Numbered from the stretch's first letter, positions 16,733 through 25,298 are shown. The stretch is DNA of 38,378 bases from Firmicutes bacterium UBA7523 (GCA_002479415.1 DLMZ01000043.1:23080-61457); one strand, 5' to 3'. Notes: generated by a model from the sequence alone, not told the origin. Numbers and translations are program-made.

Positions 16733-17116
16733 ATGAATCCACTTAAATTGGCTGAACAGCTTGGCGAAGCTATACTGGCATCAGAGCAATACACAAAGTA
16801 TACGGGCGCTAAAGAAGCAATGGATAATAGTGAAGAAGCAAATAAGTTGGTGGAAATTTTTCAGGACAGCCAGCAGTCACTTCGTGAGAGCCAGCTGACT
16901 GGAAGAAAAGTAGCTCAGGAGGAGATTGACGAGCTACGCGCTCATCAGCGGAGAATGCTTGAAAACCCGGAGATTAGTATTTATTTAGATGCAAAGAAAG
17001 ATGTGGACACACTGCTCTCTGCTGTGAACGAAACTATTTCACGTGTGACGGGAATGGAGTCGGGCAGCCGCGGGCATGGACACGGTGCCGGCGGCTGCGG
17101 CGGCGGGTGTTGTTAG
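16733..17116 (+). CDS. YlbF/YmcA-family protein with a His/Gly/Cys-rich tail
   Basis: Helical protein of 127 residues. Residues about 5-108 match the YlbF/YmcA (com_ylbF) family: ILASEQYTKYTGAKEAMDNSEEANKLVEIFQ and a second helical pair with ENPEISIYLDAKK. The last 14 residues are GHGHGAGGCGGGCC, three Cys and two His in a flexible tail that could bind metal. B. subtilis YlbF, YmcA and YaaT form a complex that carries Fe-S clusters and affects RNA processing, competence and sporulation. Here the gene starts 9 bases after iscU with AGGAGG upstream and is followed by the operon terminator, which ties it to Fe-S assembly. Confidence 0.87.
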   Translation: MNPLKLAEQLGEAILASEQYTKYTGAKEAMDNSEEANKLVEIFQDSQQSLRESQLTGRKVAQEEIDELRAHQRRMLENPEISIYLDAKKDVDTLLSAVNETISRVTGMESGSRGHGHGAGGCGGGCC

Positions 17117-17130
17117 ATTATAAAATGTTA

Positions 17131-17197
17131 CAGGCCGTTCGAAAAGGACGCAGGACGCTATTAAGTCTGATGCACCTTTTTCAACGGCCTGATTTTA
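17131..17197 (+). terminator. Terminator of the isc operon
   Basis: A long hairpin with outer stem CAGGCCGTT/AACGGCCTG and an inner GAAAAGG/CCTTTTTC part is followed by ATTTT. Confidence 0.65.
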
Positions 17198-17212
17198 GTT
17201 ATCAGAATGATA

Positions 17213-17221
17213 TGGTATAAT
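17213..17221 (+). promoter_or_regulatory. Extended -10 promoter ahead of the NAD(P)H-hydrate repair gene
   Basis: TGG followed by TATAAT gives an extended -10 element 40 bases before the GTG start. The -35 region is poor (TTTTAG), which is acceptable for extended -10 promoters. Confidence 0.5.
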
Positions 17222-17261
17222 ATCCTCGAAATGTAGTTTGCATATGCGAGGGAGTGGTTGC

Positions 17262-18800
17262 GTGGAAATTGTTACAGCGGCACAGATGCGTGAAGCCGAC
17301 CGCAGGGCTACAGAAGATTTTGGTATCCCTGGTATTGTCTTGATGGAAAACGCCGGACTGCGTATAGCAGAGACTGTTCGCACGCTTCCATGTACTAATG
17401 TGGTTATCCTGGCAGGATGCGGCAATAACGGTGGGGATGGGCTAGTTGCTGCCAGGCATCTTCGTGGTGCAAAGAATGTTTCTGTCTGGATTTCTGCGGA
17501 GCCGGAATCTTATCATGGAGAAGTCAGGACGAATCTTAATATTTTGCAGCGCTTAGGGCATCCGCTTAATGTTGTGCGCGGCGAAGAAGATTTAGCGAAC
17601 CTGGCAGAGGAACTGCGATGGGCGGATTTGGTTATTGATGCTCTTTTGGGAACCGGTATTTCACGGGATGTGGATTTTCTTTATGCTGAAATTATTCGTC
17701 TAGTGAACAGTTCAGGTATTCCTGTTCTGGCAGTGGACATTCCCTCAGGAGTTTGTGCCGATACCGGGAAACTTTTAGGTGCGGCAGTACGTGCTTCTGT
17801 TACTGTTACCTTTGCATTACCGAAACAGGGTTTGTTGCTTTTCCCCGGCGCAGCTTATACAGGTCGGTTGGAAGTAGTTGATATCGGTATTCCGCCGGCG
17901 CTTCTTGCGGGGTACGGCTTTAATTTATTGACTTCCGTGGAGATGGCGAAGCTTTTGCCCTTTAGGCCTTCTGAAGGGCATAAGGGAACTTTTGGCTCAG
18001 TATTGTTGGTTGCAGGTTCACGGGGTATGTCGGGCGCTGCCGCTCTTTCTGCCCGAGCAGCGCTGCGGGGAGGCTGCGGCTTGGTTTATGCTGCTATTCC
18101 TGAAAGCATTGAGCCGACATTGGCCGCCCATGCCCAAGAAGTAATAACGTTGCCATTACCTGAGAACAGGCACGGTCGGCTAAAGGCCGAAGCACTGGAT
18201 ATTCTGCGGGAAAAATGGGCTTCCTGTCAGGTGGTGGCTGCAGGTCCCGGCCTTTCCCGCGATTCTGACGTAATGCCTGTTTTAGTCGGGATTTTACATG
18301 AGTGTCGTCTGCCTGTTGTCCTAGATGCCGATGCTTTGAATCTATTGGCAACAGACCCTAATCTAACTAGGGAAAGAGATGGGGCAACTCTTCTTACTCC
18401 TCACCCCGGCGAAGCGGCACGAATGCTGGGTGTTACCGCAGAAGTGGTTCAGCACGACAGAATAGGCTCTGTACGACGTTTGGCGGAGATATATAACTGT
18501 ACGGTTATATTGAAAGGGGCTCATACTTTAATTGCCGATTCCGGGGGAAGTATATCTCTAAATGTAACCGGCAACAGCGGAATGGGTACAGCGGGCAGCG
18601 GAGATGTACTTGCTGGGATTGCCGCTGCGCTTTTAGCCCAGGGGCTAACTGTTCCGCAGGCGGCACGGCTTGCCGTTTACCTGCACGGCTTGTCAGGCGA
18701 CCATGCTGCGGCGGCTAAAGGCGAGAGGCCTCTGATGGCAGGAGATATTATTGAAGAAATACCCCAGGCATATTTGGAATTATTAAAAATACAATTATAG
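17262..18800 (+). CDS. nnr: Bifunctional NAD(P)H-hydrate epimerase / ADP-dependent dehydratase
   Basis: Repairs hydrated NADH and NADPH. The N-terminal YjeF_N domain (residues 1 to about 215) is the epimerase, with AAQMREADRRA, NNGGDGLVAARHL and VLAVDIPSGV. The C-terminal ribokinase-like domain (about 225-510) is the dehydratase, with SVLLVAGSRGMSGAA, VLDADALN, LTPHPGEAARMLG and the GTAGSGDVLAGIAAALLAQG loop. The GTG start has GAGGGA 8 bases upstream and yields MEIVTAAQM, the normal beginning. A CBS-domain gene follows after 16 bases. Confidence 0.94.
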   Translation: MEIVTAAQMREADRRATEDFGIPGIVLMENAGLRIAETVRTLPCTNVVILAGCGNNGGDGLVAARHLRGAKNVSVWISAEPESYHGEVRTNLNILQRLGHPLNVVRGEEDLANLAEELRWADLVIDALLGTGISRDVDFLYAEIIRLVNSSGIPVLAVDIPSGVCADTGKLLGAAVRASVTVTFALPKQGLLLFPGAAYTGRLEVVDIGIPPALLAGYGFNLLTSVEMAKLLPFRPSEGHKGTFGSVLLVAGSRGMSGAAALSARAALRGGCGLVYAAIPESIEPTLAAHAQEVITLPLPENRHGRLKAEALDILREKWASCQVVAAGPGLSRDSDVMPVLVGILHECRLPVVLDADALNLLATDPNLTRERDGATLLTPHPGEAARMLGVTAEVVQHDRIGSVRRLAEIYNCTVILKGAHTLIADSGGSISLNVTGNSGMGTAGSGDVLAGIAAALLAQGLTVPQAARLAVYLHGLSGDHAAAAKGERPLMAGDIIEEIPQAYLELLKIQL

Positions 18801-18816
18801 AGAGGAGTTATTCATT

Positions 18817-19266
18817 ATGATGGTTGCAAAGGATATTATGACGGCTGAAGTTATTACGGTAACGAAGGATACTGCAGTAGCGGAAGTGGCACAGCTGCTG
18901 ACGGAGAATAAGGTTAGCGGCTTGCCGGTGGTTGACCAAGAAGGACGCGTAATCGGCATGGTTAGTGAGGGAGATTTGATTTATCAAGATAAGAAACTGC
19001 ATACACCGGCTTTTCTTGAAATACTTGGCGGAGTAATCTATTTGGAGAATCCTCAGCGCCTCGGTCAGGATTTAAGTAAGATGACAGCTGTAAAAGCAGG
19101 TGAAATTATGACGGTAAAACCTTATACCGTAAAAGAGGACGCGACAGTAGAAGATATTGCTACCATTATGGTCGAACGCCAGATTAACCGTGTGCCGGTA
19201 GTAGACAATGAGGGTAAGCTGCTGGGCATTGTAAGTCGTCAGGATTTGGTAAAGGCAATGATATAA
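18817..19266 (+). CDS. CBS-domain pair protein
   Basis: Stand-alone regulatory module of 149 residues with two CBS motifs: VAKDIMTAEVITVTKDTAV to about residue 60 and AGEIMTVKPYTVKEDATV to the end. They are joined by a linker of about 30 residues containing TPAFLEILGGVIYLEN, typical of Firmicute CBS-pair proteins. Such proteins usually bind adenine nucleotides. GAGAGGAG precedes the ATG. It lies between the NAD(P)H-repair gene and a lipoprotein gene, probably in one transcript; its target is not evident. Confidence 0.9.
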   Translation: MMVAKDIMTAEVITVTKDTAVAEVAQLLTENKVSGLPVVDQEGRVIGMVSEGDLIYQDKKLHTPAFLEILGGVIYLENPQRLGQDLSKMTAVKAGEIMTVKPYTVKEDATVEDIATIMVERQINRVPVVDNEGKLLGIVSRQDLVKAMI

Positions 19267-19287
19267 AAGAGAAAAGGGGCGAGGCTG

Positions 19288-20301
19288 TTGTCACTTAGGT
19301 CTCTGGCTTGCTTTTTATTGCTGACGTTTCTGGTCGCCGGATGCGCCATGAACGGAGAGCGTTTGACGAACAGAGTTGCCAAAAAGGTTGAAAGGCTTCA
19401 GGGCTTCTATGCGGAAGTGGATGCTGTAGTATTTAGCCTGGAAGGAGAGCAGCGGTATGTAGTGAAGCAATGGCTGCAGGCGCCCGGACGCTGGCGTGTA
19501 GAAGTGGAGATGGACACAGGCCGGCAGATATTTTTATGTGACGGAGAACAAGCTTGGATTTACCAGCCGGGCATAAAGGAGTCTTTTCGTCTTGATATCA
19601 ACAATGTTAAGGATATTACTCCGCCGTTTTTGCTTGCCGGCTACTTAATTGAATTGCTTGAAGCATCGTCCGTGAGCTTTGAGGGGCAGGAAGAAAAAGG
19701 AAGCAAAGGGTGTTATGTTGTATCATATGAAAAGCCATTACGGTCTGAAACGGTTCGCCTTTGGCTAGATAAAAAAAGTCTTTTCCCGGTAGTTGTGGAA
19801 ACATATGAGGACGGAGAACTGCTTAATCGCTTGATATGTACTGATATGAATTTTAATTTTAGAGTTGCTGAAGATTTATTCATATATCCTCAGGAAATCG
19901 AGCGGGAAGTAGCTGCAAATTGTTTGGTTAAACCGTATTCCCTCGATGAGGCGAAGCAAAACTGGCCACTGCCGATTTACTTACCCACATATTTGCCGGA
20001 GGATACATGGCTATTTGTCATTTCTCGCGCCGAGGAAGACGAGGGAGAGCAGTTAATTCTTGTGTATGAAGGACGTTATTCCCTTACATTTGTACAGCGT
20101 GCCAAGTCGGATAAAGGTGTTCTAGTAACAGAGGAAATGAAAGAAGTGGTAGTAGGCGGTAGCTCAGGTTTTTACAGAAAAAACAGTATTACTGAAATTA
20201 ATACGTTATGGTGGTCAAACGATAACTGTGATTTTATTCTGACTGGGGTGGTGCCGCTAAGTGAGTTACTGCAAGTAGCGCAATCGGTGCAATCGGACTA
20301 G
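19288..20301 (+). CDS. Lipoprotein with LolA/RseB-like fold and a C-terminal DUF4367-like domain
   Basis: Secreted lipoprotein of 337 residues. A signal peptide (LACFLLLTFLVAGC) ends in a lipobox with Cys19. The following half (VERLQGFYAEVDAVVFSLEG through WLDKKSLFPVVVETYEDGELLN) has the pattern of outer-membrane-lipoprotein-sorting-like proteins found in Gram-positives. The last third (IYLPTYLPEDTWLFVI and later GGSSGFYRKN) resembles DUF4367, often found in regulators of sigma factors. The TTG start is preceded by GGGGCGAGG. The ligand is unknown; family placement is by pattern only. Confidence 0.75.
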   Translation: MSLRSLACFLLLTFLVAGCAMNGERLTNRVAKKVERLQGFYAEVDAVVFSLEGEQRYVVKQWLQAPGRWRVEVEMDTGRQIFLCDGEQAWIYQPGIKESFRLDINNVKDITPPFLLAGYLIELLEASSVSFEGQEEKGSKGCYVVSYEKPLRSETVRLWLDKKSLFPVVVETYEDGELLNRLICTDMNFNFRVAEDLFIYPQEIEREVAANCLVKPYSLDEAKQNWPLPIYLPTYLPEDTWLFVISRAEEDEGEQLILVYEGRYSLTFVQRAKSDKGVLVTEEMKEVVVGGSSGFYRKNSITEINTLWWSNDNCDFILTGVVPLSELLQVAQSVQSD

Positions 20302-20353
20302 TTCCTTGCGGCTGGCTTTCGCATATATTGTAGTGCGGAAGGAGTGTGATGCT

Positions 20354-20548
20354 GTGGGAATTGATTCTTTACCCCCCTGCTCCACCGGGTTATTCCTGGA
20401 AATTTTGCCGGGGGATACATTGTTTGGGATTGCTCAAGAACAGGATACCACTGTTGAAGAGATATTATCCTTAAATCCGGGGTTAGACCCGAAAAGGTTG
20501 ATAGTAGGCATGTTTATTTGCTTGCCTATACCTAACGATAGCCGCTGA
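20354..20548 (+). CDS. Small LysM-domain protein
   Basis: Protein of 64 residues consisting almost entirely of one LysM domain (LEILPGDTLFGIAQEQDTTVEEILSLNPG and KRLIVGMFICLP), which binds peptidoglycan or chitin-like glycans. The GTG start is 9 bases after AAGGAG; a TTG 16 codons earlier lacks a ribosome binding site. No signal peptide is visible, so surface location would need a non-classical route or release from the mother cell, as for spore-coat LysM proteins. It lies 52 bases after the lipoprotein gene and before a terminator. Confidence 0.75.
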   Translation: MGIDSLPPCSTGLFLEILPGDTLFGIAQEQDTTVEEILSLNPGLDPKRLIVGMFICLPIPNDSR

Positions 20549-20615
20549 AAAGTAAGACATTAGCTTGAGGATCTAATCGCTTCTTTGTATGCGCTGTATC
20601 CTTTTCCAATGTCAT

Positions 20616-20641
20616 CACCGCTTTCTCAGCGGTGTTTTTTT
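20616..20641 (+). terminator. Rho-independent terminator
   Basis: A perfect CACCGC/GCGGTG stem with a 7-base loop is followed by seven T. It separates the LysM gene from the amino-acid operon. Confidence 0.85.
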
Positions 20642-20654
20642 GTGTAAAAAGATG

Positions 20655-20683
20655 TTGCGAATTTAATTTTTCTGCGCTATAAT
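20655..20683 (+). promoter_or_regulatory. Promoter of the ACT-hom-lysC operon
   Basis: TTGCGA, a 17-base spacer and a perfect TATAAT stand directly after the terminator and 50 bases before the start codon of the ACT-domain gene. Confidence 0.7.
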
Positions 20684-20733
20684 GTTTATCATGTATAGAT
20701 GAATGTCCACCCACAGTGGACAGGAGGTTGTGT

Positions 20734-21183
20734 ATGGCGGAAAGACAGGATAATTTTTATCTCGTGCAAGAAAATGTTTTGCCTCAAGTTCTGCAAAAAA
20801 CAGCGAAAGCAAAGGAAATGCTAAAAAAAGGGGACGCTAAAACAATAAACGAAGCAGTTTACGCTGTGGGAATCAGCAGAGGTGCGTTTTATAAATACCG
20901 AGATTTCATTTTCCCTTTTCGTGAAGCAAGTAAAGGTAAAATTATTACTATTTCCCTATTACTGGAGCATACATCAGGCGTTCTTTCCGAGGTGTTAAAA
21001 GCTATCGCTGATGCAAGAGGCAATGTTCTCACTATCAATCAGGGAATTCCCCTGCAAGGTGTGGCAAATGCTTCCATTTCTTTCGAGACAGCTAACTTAG
21101 AGGGTGATGTTGACGATTTGTTGTTGCTGTTAGGCCGGATTGCTGGGGTGCGGAGAGTGGAGGTAGTGGGTTGCAGCGTTTGA
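20734..21183 (+). CDS. pheB: ACT-domain protein of the PheB/UPF0735 family
   Basis: Protein of 149 residues. The N-terminal part has a helix-turn-helix-like segment (TINEAVYAVGISRGAFYKYRDFIFPF) and the C-terminal part (about 70-147) is an ACT domain, ITISLLLEHTSGVLSEVLKAI through RIAGVRRVEVVG, which usually senses an amino acid. B. subtilis PheB is encoded with hom and related genes, and here hom follows 36 bases later. The ATG is 6 bases after AGGAGG; earlier in-frame codons are not family sequence. Family name is firm; the ligand is not known. Confidence 0.88.
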   Translation: MAERQDNFYLVQENVLPQVLQKTAKAKEMLKKGDAKTINEAVYAVGISRGAFYKYRDFIFPFREASKGKIITISLLLEHTSGVLSEVLKAIADARGNVLTINQGIPLQGVANASISFETANLEGDVDDLLLLLGRIAGVRRVEVVGCSV

Positions 21184-21219
21184 GTTTTAGTTTGCTTGTA
21201 TACTAACTTAGGAGTGATT

Positions 21220-22515
21220 GTGGTGGCGGGAAAAGATGTTTTGAAGATTGGTATGTTGGGTCTGGGCACGGTAGGTGGAGGTGTGTTGCAGATTCTTGCT
21301 CAAAACGGTGAAGAAATCGGTCAAAAGCTGGGGACACGCTTGGAAGTAAAAAAAATTGCGGTACGGGATACAAATAAAGTGCGACCTTTCGCTGTAAATA
21401 CAGAACTTTTGACTGATAAGGCGGAGAATGTTATAGATGATCCGGAGATAGACATTATAGTAGAAGTTATGGGCGGCGTGGACGGAGCCAAGGAAGCGAT
21501 TGCGCGCGCTTTGGAAAACGGCAAATATGTAGTAACTGCAAATAAAGATTTAATGGCTCAGCATGGTACGGAGCTGTTAGCTATAGCAAAAACCCAGGGT
21601 AAAAATATTTATTATGAGGCTAGTGTGGGCGGAGGCATTCCGCTGATTCGTCCGTTAAAGCAGTGTTTGGCTGCCAACCGCATTTCTAAGGTGATGGGGA
21701 TAATTAACGGTACAACAAACTATATCCTTACGCAGATGTCATGTGCCGGGAAAGAGTTTTCCGAGGCGCTGGCTGAAGCACAGTCACAGGGTTTTGCCGA
21801 AGCTGATCCTTCCTCAGATTTGGAGGGAAGAGATGCTTCTTATAAGCTGGCCATTCTTGCTTCTCTTGCATTTTCCAGTAAAATTGAGATGCCCAGTATT
21901 TATGTAGAGGGAATTACAGGTGTAAAATTACGGGACATCCGCTACGCAGAAGAATTAGGATATGCCGTCAAGCTTTTGGCCATAGGAGAGGAAGGCACAG
22001 ACGGTTTAAAGTTGCGCGTTCATCCCACACTGGTTCCGCTCAAGCATCCTCTAGCGTCGGTAGCTAATGAGTTTAATGCTGTTTTCCTGGAGGGCGATGC
22101 TGTGGGCGAAGTTATGTTTTTTGGCCGCGGAGCCGGAGCTCTGCCTACAGGAAGTGCAATTTGTGCTGATATTATTGAAGCAGCACGCTGTATTAACCAG
22201 CAAGTAGAGAACGGGATTGTGGAAGCTACATTTGGCGCCAAGACTGTAGTTCCTTTTGCCGACCAGTTGTCCCGCTTCTACTTGCGGCTAAAGGTTAAAG
22301 ATGAGCCTGGCGTTTTTGCACATTTGGCCACAGCATTTGGTGATGCAGAGGTAAGTCTTGACATGATTATCCAAAAGCGCAGCGATGCCAAAACTGCGGA
22401 AATCGTATTAGTAACCCACGGGGTTAGTGAAGGGAATTTTGCCCGCGCTGTTAAGGCGCTGGAGGAAATGCCGGCAGTTCGCTTTATTAACAGTATTTTG
22501 CGTGTTATAGAATAA
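21220..22515 (+). CDS. hom: Homoserine dehydrogenase
   Basis: Reduces aspartate semialdehyde to homoserine, leading to threonine and methionine. Its 431 residues contain the NAD(P)-binding IGMLGLGTVGGGV, VVTANKDLMAQHG, the catalytic region GIINGTTNYILTQM and EADPSSDLEGRDASYKLAILA, and a C-terminal ACT domain (from about residue 350, RLKVKDEPGVFAHLATAF). Two adjacent GTG codons (21220 and 21223) lie 5 and 8 bases after AGGAG; either may be used. It lies between the ACT-domain gene and aspartokinase, with which it shares a pathway. Confidence 0.95.
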   Translation: MVAGKDVLKIGMLGLGTVGGGVLQILAQNGEEIGQKLGTRLEVKKIAVRDTNKVRPFAVNTELLTDKAENVIDDPEIDIIVEVMGGVDGAKEAIARALENGKYVVTANKDLMAQHGTELLAIAKTQGKNIYYEASVGGGIPLIRPLKQCLAANRISKVMGIINGTTNYILTQMSCAGKEFSEALAEAQSQGFAEADPSSDLEGRDASYKLAILASLAFSSKIEMPSIYVEGITGVKLRDIRYAEELGYAVKLLAIGEEGTDGLKLRVHPTLVPLKHPLASVANEFNAVFLEGDAVGEVMFFGRGAGALPTGSAICADIIEAARCINQQVENGIVEATFGAKTVVPFADQLSRFYLRLKVKDEPGVFAHLATAFGDAEVSLDMIIQKRSDAKTAEIVLVTHGVSEGNFARAVKALEEMPAVRFINSILRVIE

Positions 22516-22544
22516 GCAGCAGTAGTAATGGGGGAAATTTAAAT

Positions 22545-23837
22545 ATGGCGATAATTGTTCAAAAATATGGGGGGACTTCTGTCGGGAATGTGGAGCGGAT
22601 ATATAACGTAGCCCGCAGGGTTGCAGCTTCGGTAGATGAGGGACATAATGTAGCTGTGGTAGTGTCAGCCATGGGTGATACTACAGACGAGCTTGTAGCA
22701 TTGGCTAAATCTGTTACTGCCTTTCCTTCCGAGCGCGAAATGGCCGTTTTGTTGTCCACAGGAGAACAGGTAACAGTTGCATTATTGGCTATGGCACTTC
22801 AGTCACTAGGGTATGAAGCTTCATCATTTACCGGGCCTCAAGCAGGAGTGCTGACTGACGGGTCTAAGCTTAATTCAAGAATTGCTGCTTTTGATGCCGT
22901 TAAGGTAAAAGAGACGCTTGCTCTGGGTAAAGTTGCTGTTGTAGCCGGGTTTCAGGGTGCGGATAAAGATGGGGAGATTAACACATTGGGACGCGGTGGT
23001 TCTGATACGACGGCTGTTGCTTTGGCTGCAGCGCTGCAGGCGCACAGCTGCGAAATATATACAGATGTGGATGGTGTTTATACTTGCGATCCGCGCGTTG
23101 TTCGCGATGCACGGAAATTGGACGAGATTACTTACGATGAAATGTTGGAGTTGGCCAGCTTGGGTGCTAAGGTTCTGCATCCTCGGGCGGTGGAGTGCGG
23201 CAAGGAACACGGAGTTGTTATTCATGTCCGTTCCAGCTTTCATTATGAGCCGGGGACTTTGGTCAAGGAGGAGATAGATATGGAAAAGGGTACCGTGATT
23301 CGAGGAATTGCGTGTGATGCGGGGCAGTCTAAAATCGCTGTTGTCGGTGTTCCCGACAAACCGGGAATTGCTGCAAGAATTTTTAGCGCCATTGCCAATG
23401 CTTGTATTAGTGTTGATTTAATTGTACAAAGTATCCGCCGAGAAGGAGAAAACGATATTCTGTTTACCGTTTGCGCCGATGATTTGCCAAAAACGCTGGC
23501 AGTTCTGGAGCCTCTAGTCGAGGAAGTGGGTGCTAAAGAGCTTTTTCATCAAAATAGTGTTGCTAAGGTATCCATTGTCGGCTCCGGAATGGCTCATAGC
23601 GCCGGTGTAGCGGCCGGCATGTTCCAGGCAATGGCGGCAGAAGGGATAAACATAGAAATTATTTCTACGTCGGAAATTAAAATAACTTGTCTAATTTCAG
23701 AGGATCGGATTGATGATGCGGCACGTGCTATACACAGGCACTTTAAGCTTGCCGATGTAACTCTGTGCCCAGAAGATGGCAGTGATGAGTCAGAAATTAG
23801 CGGCAGGAATAATAGAGTATGTCGTGGAATACAATAG
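22545..23837 (+). CDS. lysC: Aspartokinase (alpha subunit reading frame)
   Basis: Phosphorylates aspartate in the first step to lysine, threonine and methionine. Its 430 residues begin VQKYGGTSVG and include GRGGSDTTAVALAAALQA and EIYTDVDGVYTCDPR. Two C-terminal ACT domains follow (from about residue 260, KIAVVGVPDKPGIAARIF, and about 340, KVSIVGSGMAHSAGVAAGMF) that bind the feedback inhibitor. GGGGGAA precedes the ATG. Which end product inhibits it cannot be read safely. An internal start for a beta subunit is described separately. The C-terminus is about 20 residues longer than in B. subtilis LysC. Confidence 0.95.
   Translation: MAIIVQKYGGTSVGNVERIYNVARRVAASVDEGHNVAVVVSAMGDTTDELVALAKSVTAFPSEREMAVLLSTGEQVTVALLAMALQSLGYEASSFTGPQAGVLTDGSKLNSRIAAFDAVKVKETLALGKVAVVAGFQGADKDGEINTLGRGGSDTTAVALAAALQAHSCEIYTDVDGVYTCDPRVVRDARKLDEITYDEMLELASLGAKVLHPRAVECGKEHGVVIHVRSSFHYEPGTLVKEEIDMEKGTVIRGIACDAGQSKIAVVGVPDKPGIAARIFSAIANACISVDLIVQSIRREGENDILFTVCADDLPKTLAVLEPLVEEVGAKELFHQNSVAKVSIVGSGMAHSAGVAAGMFQAMAAEGINIEIISTSEIKITCLISEDRIDDAARAIHRHFKLADVTLCPEDGSDESEISGRNNRVCRGIQ
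23280..23837 (+). CDS. Probable aspartokinase beta subunit from an internal start
   Basis: Within the aspartokinase frame, AAGGAGGAG stands 6 bases before an ATG at codon 246. The product (185 residues) would consist of the two ACT domains. In B. subtilis LysC, known to give alpha and beta subunits from one gene, the beta subunit starts at the same codon number. The strong, well-spaced ribosome binding site inside a coding region makes internal initiation likely; actual production is inference. Confidence 0.75.
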   Translation: MEKGTVIRGIACDAGQSKIAVVGVPDKPGIAARIFSAIANACISVDLIVQSIRREGENDILFTVCADDLPKTLAVLEPLVEEVGAKELFHQNSVAKVSIVGSGMAHSAGVAAGMFQAMAAEGINIEIISTSEIKITCLISEDRIDDAARAIHRHFKLADVTLCPEDGSDESEISGRNNRVCRGIQ

Positions 23838-23865
23838 TTATTGTAAAGATAGGTGGTGCAATCGT

Positions 23866-24996
23866 TTGAGCGGGATGCCGCTGCGGTCAACTTGGGTTGA
23901 GGTAGATCTTGCGGCTATTGCCCACAATGTGCGGGAATTTGCCGGAATTGTTTCATCGAAAACACGGTTAATGGCCATAGTAAAAGCTGATGGCTACGGC
24001 CACGGTGCCGTGCAAACAGCGCACGCTGCTGTTTCCGCCGGCGCTTCATTTTTGGGTGTTGCTTTAGTGGAGGAAGCTTTGCAGCTGCGCCAGAATGACA
24101 TTACCGCTCCTATATTAATTCTCGGTTTTACCCCGCGGGAATATGCCGCTGCACTTTGTGAGTACAATCTAACTCCCACTGTTTTTACGCTGCCGGAAGC
24201 GCACGCTTTTTCGGATGCTGCAGTTCGTTACGGAAAAGCGCTGGATGTTCATGTGAAGGTTGATACAGGGATGGGTAGAGTGGGCTATTTTCCTTGCGAA
24301 GAGGCAGACGGGTTTATTCGGCAGATTGCTTCTTTGCCTGGCCTTAAGCTGACCGGCCTTTTCACTCATTTCGCTACGGCAGATCACAGCGACCAAGCAT
24401 ATGCCAAAAGTCAGCTTGCAAGGTTTCTCTCTTTGGTAGAACGCCTTGAACGACAAGGCATTACCATTCCCGTTAAGCATGCTGCTAACAGCGCTGCGGC
24501 GATTAGCTTTTCTGAATCTCATTTTGATATGATTCGCTTGGGGATTAGCTTGTATGGCCTACACCCTTCGGATGAAGTGAGCAGGGAGACTTTGAATCTG
24601 CGGCCTGCCATGTCCTTTAAGTCTCATATAAACTTTTTAAAGGATGTCCCTGCCAATACTGCCGTCTCTTATGGCTGTACTTATACCACCTCGAGCGCTA
24701 GCAGACTGGCCACCATTCCTGTGGGTTACGCAGATGGATATTCCAGGCGTTTGTCAAATTGCGGGAAAGTTTTGGTTAGGGGAGTTAAAGTTCCTGTAGT
24801 TGGCCGGGTTTGTATGGATCAGACGGTTATCAACGTACAAGATGTTCCCGGCGTTGCAGAGGGTGATGAGGTCGTGCTTTTTGGGCGGCAGGGAGATGCT
24901 TCTATCCATGTTGATGATTTGGCGCGACAATTGGAGACAATTAACTATGAAATTGTTACATCAATCAGCTGTCGTGTCCCGCGAATTTATGTGTAA
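23866..24996 (+). CDS. alr: Alanine racemase
   Basis: PLP enzyme that makes D-alanine for peptidoglycan. With the TTG start it has 376 residues, beginning SGMPLRSTWVEVDL. The PLP lysine lies in AIVKADGYGHGA (Lys40), the second PLP region is HAANSAAAI, and the C-terminal domain carries the catalytic tyrosine region SYGCTYTT and PVGYADGYSR. The TTG is 9 bases after AGGTGG; the next ATG is too far away. An in-frame frame reaching back into lysC is not family sequence. In Firmicutes alr commonly precedes the EndoAI/EndoA pair, as here. Confidence 0.95.
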   Translation: MSGMPLRSTWVEVDLAAIAHNVREFAGIVSSKTRLMAIVKADGYGHGAVQTAHAAVSAGASFLGVALVEEALQLRQNDITAPILILGFTPREYAAALCEYNLTPTVFTLPEAHAFSDAAVRYGKALDVHVKVDTGMGRVGYFPCEEADGFIRQIASLPGLKLTGLFTHFATADHSDQAYAKSQLARFLSLVERLERQGITIPVKHAANSAAAISFSESHFDMIRLGISLYGLHPSDEVSRETLNLRPAMSFKSHINFLKDVPANTAVSYGCTYTTSSASRLATIPVGYADGYSRRLSNCGKVLVRGVKVPVVGRVCMDQTVINVQDVPGVAEGDEVVLFGRQGDASIHVDDLARQLETINYEIVTSISCRVPRIYV

Positions 24997-25020
24997 GGAA
25001 CTTTTTAGGGGGTGCCTTCC

Positions 25021-25293
25021 TTGGCGGAAACAAAAAGAATTATGATTAGCATACCCAATCATCTTTTAGAGGAAGTTGATGGTATTGTGGCAACCGAAAA
25101 GAGGACACGTTCTGATTTTATCCGGGAGGCCATGCGCCTCTATTTGAATGAGAGAGAAAAGCGGGAGATTAGAGAGAGAATGCAGAGAGGCTACATGGAA
25201 ATGGCAAATTATAATTTGCGATTGGCCAATGAAGCTTTTGACGTGGAGAATGAAGCTAACAAAATAGCTGAATTGCTGGTGGGCAGGAAGTGA
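25021..25293 (+). CDS. ndoAI: Antitoxin EndoAI (CopG/RHH, MazE-type)
   Basis: Ribbon-helix-helix antitoxin of 90 residues: ETKRIMISIPNHLLEEVD then RTRSDFIREAMRLYL form the RHH DNA-binding fold, followed by a charged helix that neutralises the toxin. Length and sequence match B. subtilis EndoAI (YdcD). The TTG start is 8 bases after AGGGGG. It overlaps or nearly touches the toxin gene and follows alr by 24 bases. Confidence 0.93.
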   Translation: MAETKRIMISIPNHLLEEVDGIVATEKRTRSDFIREAMRLYLNEREKREIRERMQRGYMEMANYNLRLANEAFDVENEANKIAELLVGRK

Positions 25294-25298
25294 GCAGT

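Noticed and set aside
20549..20733. T-box or other amino-acid riboswitch ahead of the hom operon
   Set aside because: The hairpin is a simple terminator without a T-box signature, and the promoter lies after it.
22875..23277. Opposite-strand and alternate-frame reading frames inside lysC
   Set aside because: They are shadows of a well conserved gene and have no ribosome binding sites of their own.
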